Assembly (NCBI GenBank): GCA_964006375.1
Contig: OZ023267.1
Coordinates: 27,092,739 to 27,156,738 of the forward strand
Direction of reading: 5' to 3'
Length of the DNA: 64,000 nt
Origin: Tillus elongatus
Taxonomy: Eukaryota; Arthropoda; Insecta; Coleoptera; Cleridae
Position numbers and translations under genes: made by a program. This document shows, in pieces, positions 1-11,316 of the stretch. Position 1 is the stretch's first letter, and each line of letters opens with the position of its first letter. The notes under the pieces were generated by a model. It was not told where the DNA came from. It searched no databases and worked only from the letters and a program-made list of their open reading frames with translations.

Positions 1-1
1 T

Positions 2-2857
2 TCATGGGGCCAATTGAACAATATGGAGATGGAGATGGCAGTGAAGTTCATATTGGAGGAGGCCGATATTTTCGCTCAAGATAAAATCACAGGTCGTACG
101 AGTCTAGTGCAACACAGAATTAATACTGGCGACGCAAGACCAATTAGACAGCCGCCGAGAAGACTGCCTTTTGCCAAGCAATCAGAAATCAAGGCGATGG
201 TTAACGAAATGCTGGAAGATGGTGTGATCGAGGAGTCTAATAGTCCTTGGTCGTCCCCAGTAGTTTTGGTCACCAAGAAAGATGGCACTATGAGATTTTG
301 CGTGGACTATAGAAAGCTGAATGATGTCACCAAGAAGGACAGTTATCCCCTGCCCCGGATCGACGACACTTTGAACACTTTGGCCGGATCAAAGTGGTTC
401 TCTACATTAGACCTGAAAAGTGGCTACTGGCAAGTAGAACTCCATAAAGACGATAAGGAGAAGACTGCTTTTTCAACCGGGAATGGGTTGTACCAATTCA
501 AGGTCATGCCATTCGGCTTATGTAATGCCCCTGCCACCTTCGAGCGACTAATGGAATTAGTGCTAAGAGGACTGACATGGGAAACATGCCTGGTGTATCT
601 CGATGATGTCATGGTGATTGGAAGGACTTTCGATGAACACCTGTCGAATCTGAAACAAGTTTTCTCCAGGCTGAGAGGTGCCAATCTGCAACTCAATCCC
701 AAGAAATGCGTCCTCTTCCAGAAGAAAGTGAGTTTCCTCGGACATGTCGTTTCTGAGAAAGGGATAGAAACCGATCCAGAGAAAATAAAGGCAGTAAGAG
801 ACTGGCCTGTGCCGAAGAACAAACATGAGGTCAGAAGTTTTCTGGGACTTTGCAGCTACTACCGACGCTTTGTGAAGTACTTCAGCAGCATTGCGAAGCC
901 TCTGCATAGCCTGACTGAAAATAAGGTCGAGTTCATCTGGTCACCAGATTGCCAAGAGTCTTTTAGAGAACTCAAACATCGTCTTCTCACTGCTCCTATA
1001 CTGGCTTATCCTCAGGACGAAGGACTGTTCATACTGGACACCGATGCTTCCCAGTATGGCATTGGGGCAGTACTCTCGCAGCTCCAAGCCGGAGAAGAAG
1101 TTGTGATAGGCTACTTCAGCAAAACGTTCGGAAAAGCAGAAAGGAATTACTGTGTAACCCGGAAAGAACTGCTGGCAGTTGTAAGATCCATCGAACATTT
1201 CCACAGCTTCCTGTATGGAAGAACATTCCGCGTGAGGTCGGATCACTCTGCTCTGCAATGGCTTCTGAACTTTAGAAATCCCGAAGGACAGATAGCCCGA
1301 TGGATAGAGAAACTGCAGAGCTACGACTTCCGGATTGAACATCGAAGAGGAAGAAGTCACGCCAATGCAGACAGCCTGTCAAGAAGACCATGTTCAGTGC
1401 ATGAATGTAAATTTTGCGAGCGACAAGAGAACAAAGAGATCGACAAAGTAACTCATCAGATCAAACAACTGGTGGCAGGACAGGAGAATAACACCGATCT
1501 AGACGTAAATCTTGAATACATCAGAGACGCACAGAAGACAGATCCAGACTTGAAAAATATTAGAGAATGGCTACAAAAGGGGAAAAGACCTGAGTGGCAC
1601 GATGTGTCCCGGTTTGGGGCGGAGGTTAAAGGCTACTGGCTACAATGGGACTCCTTGTGTCTAAAGAATGACTTGATCACTCGAAAATGGGAAACTGCCG
1701 ATGGTAGAGACTGTATATACCAGACCGTTGTGCCAAGTGAGTGCATAGACAGTGTTCTTCAAGAGTTACACAATAGTAGAAGTGGAGGCCACTTTGGGGT
1801 CAACAGGACTCTTGCCAGAGTGAGAGACCGCTTCTATTGGATAAACTGCCGAAGAAGCGTGGAAGAATGGTGCAAAAGGTGTGACCAATGTGCTTCAAAG
1901 AAAGGACCAAAGACCCGATCCAGAGGAAAAATGATGCAGTACATCTCAGGTACACCGTGGGAGAGAGTTGCCGTAGACATCGCAGGACCTTTTCCCATCA
2001 CAGAGTCTGGGAACAGATACATAATGGTGGCGATGGACTACTTCTCGAAATGGCCTGAAGTTGCGCCGATCCCCAACCAAGAGGCAACGACCGTAGCAGA
2101 AGCCCTGATGGAAAATGTCATATCACGGCATGGCGTACCCTTGGAGATTCACACCGACCAGGGCCGGAATTTCGAGTCAGAGGTCTGGAAAAGCCTAATG
2201 GACTTGCTAGGCATAAAGAAAACGAGAACAACGCCACTCCACCCTCAATCAGACGGCATGGTAGAACGGCATAACAGGACCATCAATCAGTATCTTGCTA
2301 TGTTTGTCGACGAGAATCAGAGAACCTGGGACAAGCTGATACCTCTGTTCCTCTTAGCTTACAGAAGCTCTCAGCATGAATCTACCGGCTACACTCCATC
2401 CATGATGTTGACCGGCAGAGAGATGCGGTTACCAGTCGACATGACGAGACCACCACCGAACGAGGACATAGCGGACCTAGCTACGTTACCTGAGTATGTC
2501 GCCGACCTAGAAGGAAAACTGCGCACTATACACAGATGTGTCAGAGATAGGCTCCTCTTAAGCAGTGACCGGATGAAGATGCGCTTGGATCGCAGAGCAA
2601 CACCCCATACATTCAAGGAAGGTGATGCAGTGTGGCTGTACCAACCAACAAGGAGAAAGGGCCTCAGTCCCAAACTTCAGAAACCATGGGAAGGGCCATA
2701 CTTGGTGACTAAGAAAATTAACGACCTAGTCTACAGAATCCAGCTGTCTCCAAGAACTAAACCCAAAGTTGTTCACATAGAGAGGTTGAGTCCCTATCGG
2801 GGCAACGAACCCCCAAGTTGGCGGCCGGTAAATACTGTTCGGGACGAACAGTCTTAA
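2..2857 (+). CDS. pol: Ty3/Gypsy retrotransposon pol polyprotein (5' part outside window)
   Basis: Polyprotein that copies and integrates an LTR retrotransposon. The frame is open to the left edge, so protease and gag lie upstream; the first in-window start-like codon is at 14. Residues are counted from there. Reverse transcriptase: SPWSSPVVLVTKKDGT near 77, LDLKSGYWQ near 131, YLDD near 195. RNase H: LDTDASQYGIGAVLSQ near 341. Integrase: HHCC zinc finger near 585-627 (GGHFGVNRT to RCDQC), then a DD35E core (VAVDIAGPF near 653, HTDQGRNF near 713, VERHN near 750). The C-terminus has a GPY/F-like module (WEGPYLV). There is no internal stop over about 950 codons, so this copy may be young. The stop lies 12 bases before the polypurine tract. 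The order RT-RH-IN is diagnostic of Ty3/Gypsy; the integrase finger and tail suggest the CsRN1/Kabuki-like group, less certain. Confidence 0.96.
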   Translation, partial: SWGQLNNMEMEMAVKFILEEADIFAQDKITGRTSLVQHRINTGDARPIRQPPRRLPFAKQSEIKAMVNEMLEDGVIEESNSPWSSPVVLVTKKDGTMRFCVDYRKLNDVTKKDSYPLPRIDDTLNTLAGSKWFSTLDLKSGYWQVELHKDDKEKTAFSTGNGLYQFKVMPFGLCNAPATFERLMELVLRGLTWETCLVYLDDVMVIGRTFDEHLSNLKQVFSRLRGANLQLNPKKCVLFQKKVSFLGHVVSEKGIETDPEKIKAVRDWPVPKNKHEVRSFLGLCSYYRRFVKYFSSIAKPLHSLTENKVEFIWSPDCQESFRELKHRLLTAPILAYPQDEGLFILDTDASQYGIGAVLSQLQAGEEVVIGYFSKTFGKAERNYCVTRKELLAVVRSIEHFHSFLYGRTFRVRSDHSALQWLLNFRNPEGQIARWIEKLQSYDFRIEHRRGRSHANADSLSRRPCSVHECKFCERQENKEIDKVTHQIKQLVAGQENNTDLDVNLEYIRDAQKTDPDLKNIREWLQKGKRPEWHDVSRFGAEVKGYWLQWDSLCLKNDLITRKWETADGRDCIYQTVVPSECIDSVLQELHNSRSGGHFGVNRTLARVRDRFYWINCRRSVEEWCKRCDQCASKKGPKTRSRGKMMQYISGTPWERVAVDIAGPFPITESGNRYIMVAMDYFSKWPEVAPIPNQEATTVAEALMENVISRHGVPLEIHTDQGRNFESEVWKSLMDLLGIKKTRTTPLHPQSDGMVERHNRTINQYLAMFVDENQRTWDKLIPLFLLAYRSSQHESTGYTPSMMLTGREMRLPVDMTRPPPNEDIADLATLPEYVADLEGKLRTIHRCVRDRLLLSSDRMKMRLDRRATPHTFKEGDAVWLYQPTRRKGLSPKLQKPWEGPYLVTKKINDLVYRIQLSPRTKPKVVHIERLSPYRGNEPPSWRPVNTVRDEQS

Positions 2858-2869
2858 GGAGGGGGGCAG
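2856..2869 (+). other. Polypurine tract of the gypsy element
   Basis: A purine run (AAGGAGGGGGGCAG) sits directly before the 3' LTR and overlaps the pol stop. In LTR elements this tract resists RNase H and primes plus-strand DNA synthesis. Its position against the TGTTAC start of the LTR fixes the LTR boundary. Confidence 0.85.
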
Positions 2870-3339
2870 TGTTACAAAGCACTTCAATAGACGTAGGTGC
2901 GGTGTTGCCACATCTCCAGAATTTCCCCAACATCTGGGAATTTTTGCACAATCTGGCAACACCGCCTCCCCACCCCCCTGGGGGTGCCTGGGGTGACCCC
3001 CCTCAGGCGAAGTCTCAACCCTCTAGGACCAGAAATAACGAAGTTACCAACTTGTACCCCGTCGGAACGGATAACTGAGGTCTGCACATTCCGAACAGCC
3101 TGTATATACACCCTGTATACGCAGAGAACCCTTACACCCTGTATACGCAGAGAGATCTTATAGTTCGAGAAACACCTCTTGTGTAACATAGGAGTGGTGA
3201 CCACATTTGGATCATCCTGTATATACATTCCCCTGTATACACACGGGACCGATCTGTATTCACAGAACCTTCTAGTAAAAGAAGATCCTGGAACGTTCTG
3301 GAATGGAAGGCTCCAGAAAGAAGGGGAAGGTACGGCGAG

Positions 3340-3348
3340 TATATAAAA
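3340..3348 (+). promoter_or_regulatory. TATA box in the gypsy LTR
   Basis: TATATAAAA, followed about 40 bp downstream by a CAGTTCAGTTCAGT stretch that resembles an arthropod initiator. Being inside an LTR, it would drive transcription of the element (or of flanking DNA, from the 3' copy). Inferred from sequence only. Confidence 0.7.
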
Positions 3349-3562
3349 GCGAAAGCAAGCCAGCCCGACAGAGTTCACACAGTTCAGTTCAGTAAGATAA
3401 TGTGGTAGTGACTTGAAGAAGCAGTGTAAAGTGTTAAGAGAGTAGTGACTGTAGTACCAGATTAGTGACTTTTGTTGATAGTAGTAATTGTAAGGCCAGT
3501 AAATGAAGTGTTTTGTGAGAGAGACATTCTAGAATATTTATTGTATCCATATTTAGAGTGTA

Positions 3563-3568
3563 AATAAA
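3563..3568 (+). promoter_or_regulatory. Polyadenylation signal in the gypsy LTR
   Basis: AATAAA about 56 bp before the LTR end, placed as expected for the R/U5 region. Confidence 0.7.
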
Positions 3569-3624
3569 GTTGTTTTGTTAAAATTAAAAGTCTCACTTAT
3601 CCAGAACCCGGAGAAAACGTAACA

Positions 3625-4640
3625 CTATTATACTAATTCTATATTTTACATATTTGAAATGCTTCGACAACATAATTCATTACAGTCTTGAGCTTCGGAA
3701 ATGAAGCCATAGACTTTTGCGCCGTTAGTTAATTCAGAGCGTTCAAGTTCGTTTCTGGAAGCGTGTAGTAAGATTAAATATGAACGGAAGCCTCTGAATT
3801 TAGTAGACTTTAACCCTTCCATAAATTGACGTCGTTGATACTTTCTAATCTAGTGCATCAAACTCACTGTATTGTTAAATCTGTTCTTAAGTCTTTAAAC
3901 GGCTAAAACTTTGGGTGACAATTCTCCCGCTCGTTCGCCCTATTTAATATTTCCTTAAATCCTGAAGATGCCTAGCTATTTAAATGTATGAGATTCCAAA
4001 ATCTTACAACAGTTGTTGCATTCCTACCTAATAAGCACTTGGTAATTTTCCCAAACTATATTCTCCCTTTTTGCCTGCCTAACTGTTCTATCCCTTTTAA
4101 AGCCTCTTAGCAAATTATAATTGCGATGAGCTTTATAACAAACTACGGGAGAAAATTTGCTGAAAATTTAAAGTATCCCGAGACACTTATTTTACTTTTA
4201 CTGCATCGCTTTGATGTTTTGGCTGCTTTAGATTATAAGCGCTTACTAATTTATAAACTATTTGAATTTCAAAAGACAAAACATGTTCAAGATAAATACC
4301 CTGCATCAACGTGAGTCAACGCTTTTATTAATTTTCTTGTACATTAAGTTGTTTTTCGACAGGTAATTAATATTTAATAACCAAAAATTTTAAATTAAGA
4401 TGTTTGTGTGTTATTTGACCATGTCCCATCATGTCAAATATTTGAAAAGAAGAGTTTTGTATATACCTATTTAAAGCTTTTTAGTAAGAAAATGCAAATT
4501 TAACCTTAGTTCCGGAGATATTCTAAAAAAAACCGGAATTCGCCAATTTCGGTTTTATTTTTTTCTGACGTTAGTTGAGAAGATGTTGAAAAGCAGAAAA
4601 CACTTTCTTGCGTACACTTTTTGAGCTCTACAAGCTGGTG
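3625..4640. other. AT-rich interval without recognisable gene
   Basis: About 1 kb of AT-rich DNA with many stops in all frames. The one open stretch (4126-4314, 62 codons) has no recognisable domain and is probably chance. Confidence 0.5.
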
Positions 4641-4658
4641 TTTACAGATTTTTTGTTA

Positions 4659-4690
4659 GACGTTTCGTCTCCGAGAAACCATCATCAACT
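4659..4690 (-). ncRNA. Degenerate hammerhead-ribozyme-like relic
   Basis: On the minus strand the order is TTGATGA, one T, a stem (GTTTC pairing with GAGAC across a 3-nt loop), then GAAAC and GTC. This is the hammerhead core order CUGANGA - stem II - GAAA - cleavage triplet, but the first core C is T and I see no good stem I. It is probably the terminus of a decayed Penelope-type element. No reverse transcriptase remains nearby. Confidence 0.35.
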
Positions 4691-4740
4691 TTAATTTTTA
4701 AATACGGCCCTGCAATTTTTATTTCAAAACTTAAAACTAG

Positions 4741-5440
4741 AAAAAATTGAATATCCTCAGTTTGTAGCAAAACATTTGTCGAAAAACTTTTGCTAAAATA
4801 TTTATTTATTTTTTTGGATAAAGAAGTTGTTTGATTGTTTTTATTTCTTCAACGTCGGCCTATTTCCGCGACTAGGACCAATCACCGACGCCAGAGAGCA
4901 GTTTCACCTCGCTATCCTGGAAATTTTGCCGAACCCTGCCTTTCTGTAAGGAGGGTAGGGATTTTTAACGTGCGCAACATCGCATTGACACGGGATCGAC
5001 GGCTTTACGCCCTCTCCGAAGGACGGAACGTGCAGACATTCAACTTGTTGAAATACAATGCCAGAACCTCGGTTGGTGTTAATTGTACAGTATGTACTGA
5101 AAAAATGAAAGGAGTACCCTGGGATCGAACCCAGTACCCTTCGGTTCAGAGGCACATGTTCTTTCCACTGAACCACCGAGCTGATGTTTGATAAAGAAGA
5201 AAACAGCCTCAAAATTGGATTTTATGAGGTTTTAAAGCTGTAATTTTTTTAATAAAAATTTGCTAAAAAGGCGTTTCTCAACTATTTATAAAGGAAGACA
5301 TTAGCCTAGTTCAAGCAAAAGCGATTAATTCTTTTTTGAGGTATGTAACCAAAATATTTATACAAAAATTCCTTAAGATATGTTAGCGACTTGCTTATTA
5401 AGAAATACAAAATGAAGTCAAAAATATGTATTTGTAAAAG
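4741..5440 (+). repeat. Dispersed repeat, copy 1 (split by a SINE)
   Basis: The stretches 4741-4826 and 5190-5440 match 8947-9260 in order and orientation (shared words such as AAAAAGGCGTTTCTC and AAGCGATTAATT). The second copy is uninterrupted, so it works as an empty site that defines the SINE at 4827-5189. Function unknown; no coding potential seen. Confidence 0.8.
4827..5189 (-). mobile_element. tRNA-derived SINE, about 363 bp, with 10-bp target duplication
   Basis: Reading the minus strand from 5189, a tRNA-like head holds an A-box-like GGTGGTTCAGTGG and a B box GGTTCGATCCC, the internal promoter used by RNA polymerase III. A unique body follows (words such as GTTGCGCACGTTAAAAATCC), then an A-rich tail near 4827. 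The direct repeat GATAAAGAAG flanks it on both sides (4817-4826 and 5190-5199), and the matching repeat at 8947-9260 has only one copy there, which independently confirms the insertion. It would depend on a LINE for mobilisation. The family name is not known to me. Confidence 0.85.
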
Positions 5441-5614
5441 CACCGGGTGGCCAATTAAGCGAGGTAAGCGATTGTATCTCGGAAACCGTTCGCCGTAGAG
5501 CTTTGGGAAAGATATATATTTCATCAGATGCCCGATAGGGGGCGTAACACCAAGAGGAGATGGAAAAAATAGGATATCTCAGTAATATGTCCAGATAAAC
5601 TTCAAAATGCAGCA

Positions 5615-7330
5615 GTTGCTGAAAGATTGAATGCAATGCGGTATCCGAATCGCCACCATTACAACAGAAGAGTGTTTCGTCGATTGGTGCAAAATTTAGG
5701 TGAAACTGCAAGCTTAAGCCGACCGGTGCTGCGGAGACGCCGTTTTGTTAAACTGAAGAAAATATTATCAATGTTTTGGCATATATAGAATTTAATCCTC
5801 ATGTTAGCACAAGAACATTGCATCTTGACTTGGGAATATCACGGACCACCATCCAAACTATTTTAAAAGCGTATAGATAAGCTTATTAGATCTTGAAATT
5901 CAAAATAATTATTGTTATTTATCTCACAAGGATCATAACGAGGGTTGTGAAAATGATCAGACAGTTGCAAAAATTATGATATCATAACCCTACGTGTTAC
6001 CATAATGATCGTTTATGATCCGAGTAAGATACAACACTTTATCTGCTGGTATTCATTAAGACCCTCAAAAGATTTAAATTTTATTTGCAATACGATGAAA
6101 CTGATACTTTTACTTAATTTCATTGGTGTGAGTGTAGCGTTTGTTTGTCATTTATTATTGAATTAGTTAGCCAAAGATTCGTGTTTTGTTACTCGTTATA
6201 GTAGCAGCAATGCTATAGTGAATCTCATTACCGCTCTATGGGATGTTCACCCAAGCTAGACAATTACATCACCAACCACCAAAATCTACTCAAACCAATA
6301 ACACGTACGTTTTTTAGAATTTAGAGTTGATTTTTGGTATATGAGTACTATTTTACTCAAAGTTTATTGACAACATTGAAATTACTACAACTGTTCAACT
6401 TTCAACGCAGTAACAGTTAAGCTTTATGAATTGTTAATAACGTAACTGTCTAGCTTAAGTGAACACCCATTGTGGTATAACGAACAGCTTCATGTTACTT
6501 AAATCCGATAACATAATGTGTCTAATATATAAGCAGATAAACATATTTTTATTACAATTTCCTTTTGAAAATATAGAATAATTATTTTGATTTTTAGACA
6601 ACACCCTTACCATATTGTTTTAAATCAAGCGCGGAATGAGCAGGATTATGGTCGGAGGCTGGATCATTGCCATTAGATTTTAGACATGATCAGTGAAAAT
6701 CCAAATTTTTTAACGCAAGTTCTTTGGACGTACGAGGCTACTGTTCATAGCGAGGGTAATGTGAATTTGCATAATATGCATTATTGGTCTACCGAGAACC
6801 CCCACTGGATGCGAGAAGTTCAACATCAAGGACGTTGGAGTCTTAATGTATGGTGTGGCGTAATAGGAGGTACAATTATTGGACCCTATTTTTTGACCAG
6901 TCTCTTACCGGTAACCTTTTCTTGGAGTTTCTAAGAAATAAATTGCTACTTTTATTGGAAGATGTGCCCCTTGAAACTAGGCAAAGCGTGTTTCTGCAGC
7001 TCGATGGTTATTCAGCACATTTTTCAATTAATGTGCGAGAACATCTCGAGACGTATCTAGGCCGATGAATAGAAAAAGGTAGCATATTTCCCTGGTCAGC
7101 CAGGTCACCTGACTTAACATGCTTAGACTTCCATTTGTGGGGACGAATAAAGGACCTTGTCTTTCAAACAAAGCCTACGAGCAAGAAAGATATGAAGAAT
7201 AGAATCGGAAATGCAATTCGTAGTCTGTCAACAGCGGAAGTGGAAACTGTCGTTTTTTTCTACTAGAAATAGGCTCGGGCGGTGTGTAGAACGTGACGGC
7301 AGTCACTTTGAGCATTTAAGGATACACTAG
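5615..7330 (+). pseudogene. Mariner-like transposase, DD41D-like group, interrupted
   Basis: A cut-and-paste transposase of the IS630/Tc1/mariner superfamily, split by an insertion. The N-terminal part (5615-5877) reads AERLNAMRYPNRHHYNRR (DUF4817-type) and then a helix-turn-helix region ending ISRTTIQTILKAYR. After the insertion (from 6599) it resumes with QHPYHIVLNQA. The catalytic part has LWTYEA where an active enzyme has TDE, so the first acidic residue is lost. QLDGYSAHF keeps the second D, and SPDLTCLDFHLWG keeps the third, about 40 residues later. Frameshifts and stops (for example after LGR near 7065) confirm a dead gene. Confidence 0.85.
5878..6594. mobile_element. 717-bp insertion inside the mariner-like transposase
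   Basis: The transposase frame stops at ...KAYR and resumes as QHPYH only after 6598. Removing the segment with one copy of TAGA (present at 5874-5877 and 6595-6598) restores a continuous reading of the family's usual spacing. Both ends carry a TCAAAATAATTATT-like motif in inverted orientation, suggesting a non-autonomous DNA element. It has no coding potential. A GT...AG intron reading is possible but gives a shorter linker than the family norm. Confidence 0.7.
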
Positions 7331-7368
7331 AGTGCTTATCTTTTAGAATTACATACGGAGGGAATTAA

Positions 7369-7377
<9 letters not shown>

Positions 7378-7456
<79 letters not shown>
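7378..7456. repeat. (AT)n microsatellite in the mariner-like element
   Basis: About 80 bp of pure AT dinucleotide. Unlike the other long (AT)n tracts in this window it is not flanked by AT-unit sequence, so it probably arose by local expansion of ATAAATATAAATAT. Confidence 0.9.
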
Positions 7457-7459
<3 letters not shown>

Positions 7460-8074
7460 GATTGCAGTATCAGTTTTCCATTTATATATCCGGTTAAACA
7501 AAAGATAGAGACTTGAGATTTTCACCAATTGCTTTGGCCTTCAGTCCTCTTTCTATCTATGTAGTGATATTTATATCATTGCATTTAGGTTTCTTGAGAA
7601 AAATCATAGAATGTGTTAAATTATTTAAAAGCGTCATCTAGTGATTACAGTAACAATAATAAAGACATGGCTTGCAATGCAGTTGATAGACCAAGAAATA
7701 CTCTTTTAAATGACAATTTATTATTTTCCAATAAGGCTATCCTGATTGCATTTTTTCCTAATCAATGTTTGCCATACCCCCACCACTTTATCTGAAGAGT
7801 TAGAGAAAAATAGTCAAAACGAAAATTGTTCAATATACACACGAAATTCATTCTCAGGTTGTTTCAACACAGTTTATCTGGACATATTACTGAGATATCC
7901 TATTTTTTTCCATTTCCTCTTGGTGTTACGCCCCCGACCGGGCATCCGACGAACTTGAAAATAATTTCCAACGATTTCCCTTGGCCACGTTTACTAAAGA
8001 TATTTTCGCCCAAAGCTCTATGGTGAATAGTTTCCGAGATACAGCCGCTTACCTCGCTTAATTGGCCACCCGGT

Positions 8075-8870
8075 ACATAAATATTTGACATCGCCTGGTT
8101 CCTCGTGCCATAAAGTCGGGTATAATTATAAATTAACAACAGCGTGTAAAAGGCTAGATTTGCGAACACTCAAGCTGGAATTGTGATAATTAGGCATAAT
8201 TACGTGGAATTTGAGCGGATTCTTTGAGAGCTTGTTGTAAATGCTCATTTAAATAATCTGCCGGCGTACGTGATATTGAAGAGTTACCATAGCTTTAACT
8301 TGCTAGGGTAAGTTAGCTTGGAGGATTAGGACCACTTTTCAAACATATATACCTCGGCTTTAGGTTTAATCTTAGTTCAGAGCAAGTACCTGCGAACAGC
8401 ATTCAAGTGACTTTGTGGAAATACACATAAGCGGGAGGCACATAAGTATCTAATTAATTCGCTAAAATGTTAATCTGATTATTCAAATTAGAGGTAATAT
8501 TTCTTAGGAGTGGCGCGGTAATTTAAAAAAGATTAAAACTTTTAGCGGAGTGATTTATTGTTGCTTAGCGTCTCGATCGTTTAATTACTCATTCGTGAAG
8601 AAAAAAGATAAGAAAGTGCTTTCTGTAGTCAGTTTGTTGCAGACCCGGCGATGTATAGGAAACATTTCATTTTTTATTGCTTATCTATACAACTTGGTCG
8701 AGCTCCTCGTGGCGAAGATAACGTAGAACTTATTTCAATATAATTTTATACAAGGTGAGTAGCAGTATCGCAGCCTAGCACTAAAACAGTTAAAACTGTC
8801 AAAAGCCATAAAGGGAATCACAAGGTGGCTACGTAAATATTATTATTGAATAAGCCATATTATTGAAAAG
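8075..8870. other. No recognisable gene
   Basis: AT-rich DNA between the mariner-like element and the next repeats. I see no coding region. A TIR piece of the MITE family (ACGCAGCAAGTGGTAGTGAA) begins near 8876. Confidence 0.5.
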
Positions 8871-8946
8871 TCTGGACGCAGCAAGTGGTAGTGAATTTTC
8901 ATAAAATAATGATTAAGTTTCCATGGAAACGAAGCGATTTTCGCCA

Positions 8947-9260
8947 GAAAGAATCGAATATCCTTAGTTTGTTGCAAAAAAATTGTCGAAAAACTTTTTC
9001 TAGAATTTTTTTATCAAGAAGAAAACGGCCTTTAAATTGAGTTTTATGGGGTTTTAATTTACGCTTGTTCAAAGAAACATTTCAGAGTTCGAAAGCTGCG
9101 ATTTTTTAAAATCAAAATTAACTAAAAAGGCGTTTCTCTAATATTTATATAAAGAAGACATTAGCCTAGTTCGAGCAAAAGCGATTAATTTTTTTTGAGG
9201 TATCTAACCTAAACATTTATACGAAAATTTCTTAAGATAAGTTATCGAATTGCTTATTCG
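8947..9260 (+). repeat. Dispersed repeat, copy 2 (uninterrupted)
   Basis: Second copy of the sequence at 4741-5440, without the SINE. It is bounded on the left by a MITE end near 8876 and on the right by a complete MITE, so it may be internal sequence of a longer element. Confidence 0.75.
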
Positions 9261-9569
9261 AGACGCAGCAGGTGGTAGTGAATTTTCATAAAAATGTTTT
9301 TAATAACAAATATGTCTTTTTTTTTCAAGAAAGCTGGCATGAAATTTGGTTACCAGTATAACCTATATAGTAGAAACAATATACCACATATCATCAAAAT
9401 AACTTTATTGTTTGAAAATATACAAAAATGTTTCGAAAATATACTTAAAATGTTCCCGAATAAACTAGTTTCCTGACCAACGAACCTTATAGGTTAATAA
9501 CGAATTGAGCTATTCAAATTTAAAGCATTTATTAAAAATTCGCTACCATAACGCACTTTCTGCGTCTCT
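9261..9569 (+). mobile_element. MITE of the ACGCAGCAAGTGCG family, about 310 bp
   Basis: Starts GAGACGCAGCAGGTGGTAGTG and ends with the inverted form (CGCTACCATAACGCAC ... TGCGTCTC). The interior has no coding potential. It is non-autonomous, and the transposase that would move it is not in this window. Related copies are at 13934, 17894, 41955 and 61144. Confidence 0.8.
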
Positions 9570-10330
9570 TAATTTCTTTTCTCACAAACATACATAATTA
9601 CGTGGTCGAAATTCGATACATTAAAGGTCAGCTCAGAACTGGCACGGACCGGGGTATCCGACTATCTATTTAAAACAAAGCACTGTTTAATCTATTTGTA
9701 CTGAGTAGATTTTAATAAAAATTTGCTACCATAACGCACTTGCTGCGTCCCGAATTTATTTTAAAACTAACATGTATTATAATTACGTGGTCGAAATTCG
9801 CTACATCAGCTCAGAACTGGAACGGACCGGGGGAAATCCGACTATCTAATTAAAACAAAGCATTGTTTAATCTATTTGGACTGAGCAGATTTTAATAAAA
9901 ATTCGCTGCCATAACGCACTGGTTGCGTCCAGAAATTTTTTTCGTACCAACATGCATTACAATTAACGTGGTCGATATTAGATACATTTAAAGTCATCTC
10001 AGAACTGTCACGGACGGGGAAATCCGTCTGTCTTATTAAAACAAAGCAATGTTTCATCTAATTGGACTAAGCAGATTTTCCTGGCCAACGAACGTATCCA
10101 AGCCACTTGCAAAAGGAAGGTATTCACTAAATTTGATCGTCATCGGCGCATTATTTTTTGAGTTATCGGTGTGACACATAAATATATAAACATATATAAA
10201 GTCTGAAACCGACCTCGCATTTGGGTTCCAAGGGTCATAAATAGCCCATTTGTAGAAATTTCTTCAACATTCAAAAGTCGCGATCTCCTTATTAGTGAAT
10301 TTTTTTAAAGAAAATTCACTAATAAATGTG
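9570..10330. repeat. Stacked decayed MITE ends and an AT-unit with a collapsed AT tract
   Basis: Near-identical stretches at about 9600-9760, 9770-9940 and 9950-10080 repeat the words CGTGGTCGAAATTCG, CTCAGAACTG and AAACAAAGCA, each before a MITE-type end (CCATAACGCAC). From 10078 to 10327 an AT-unit in reverse orientation follows, ending in the usual TTAGTGAATTTT hairpin, but the AT tract is only a short CATAAATATATAAACATATATAAAG-like stretch. It shows what the unit looks like without microsatellite expansion. Confidence 0.65.
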
Positions 10331-10591
10331 ATTTATTATACCTAAAAGTAAATATTCTTCTTTTCGCAAACGTTCCTGCCAATTACCTTACAATTTTAAT
10401 AGGTTCATCCAAAATACTATTTCCAAACTTTCAGAAATGACTCTCAATTTTAACATACCAGAAATATAAATATTAATTTCTGTAGTATTTTTTGATCCAA
10501 GAGAAACTGTAGCCCACTCCTTTATTTCTCAATGTTTCCATGCCCCCCAATAGTATCTTTCAAAATGAACTTCCTACATTTAAAAAAAAAC

Positions 10592-11316
<725 letters not shown>

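Larger units (their letters stand above)
2870..3624 (+). repeat. 3' LTR of the gypsy element, 755 bp
   Basis: Begins TGTTAC and ends GTAACA, a 6-bp inverted terminal pair, and follows the polypurine tract. It contains a TATA box, a following TCAGT initiator-like stretch and an AATAAA signal in the order expected for U3-R-U5. U3 holds repeated motifs around CCTGTATAC (3097-3250), including two copies of ACACCCTGTATACGCAGAGA about 26 bp apart. The 5' LTR is outside the window, so LTR divergence and target duplication cannot be read here. Confidence 0.92.
5442..8074 (+). mobile_element. Tc1/mariner-type DNA transposon with long inverted ends (decayed)
   Basis: The ends are inverted: ACCGGGTGGCCAATTAAGCG at 5442 and its exact complement ending at 8074. 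Similarity continues inward for about 150 bp (the TGTATCTCGGAAAC-like, AGAGCTTTGGG and GGGGCGTAACACCAAGAGG motifs recur in inverted order). Between them lies a broken transposase. The element also carries a 717-bp foreign insertion (5878-6594) and an (AT)n tract (about 7378-7456). A clean TA target duplication is not evident, so the exact termini may be a few bases off. Confidence 0.85.

Noticed and set aside
5100..5185. Functional tRNA gene on the minus strand
   Set aside because: The A- and B-box-like regions are present but the anticodon arm does not fold properly; the sequence continues into a SINE body flanked by a target duplication.
5878..6594. Intron within the transposase (GTATAG ... 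TTTTTAG)
   Set aside because: Splicing would leave a linker two residues shorter than the family norm, while removal with the TAGA duplication gives the normal spacing. Insertion is preferred.
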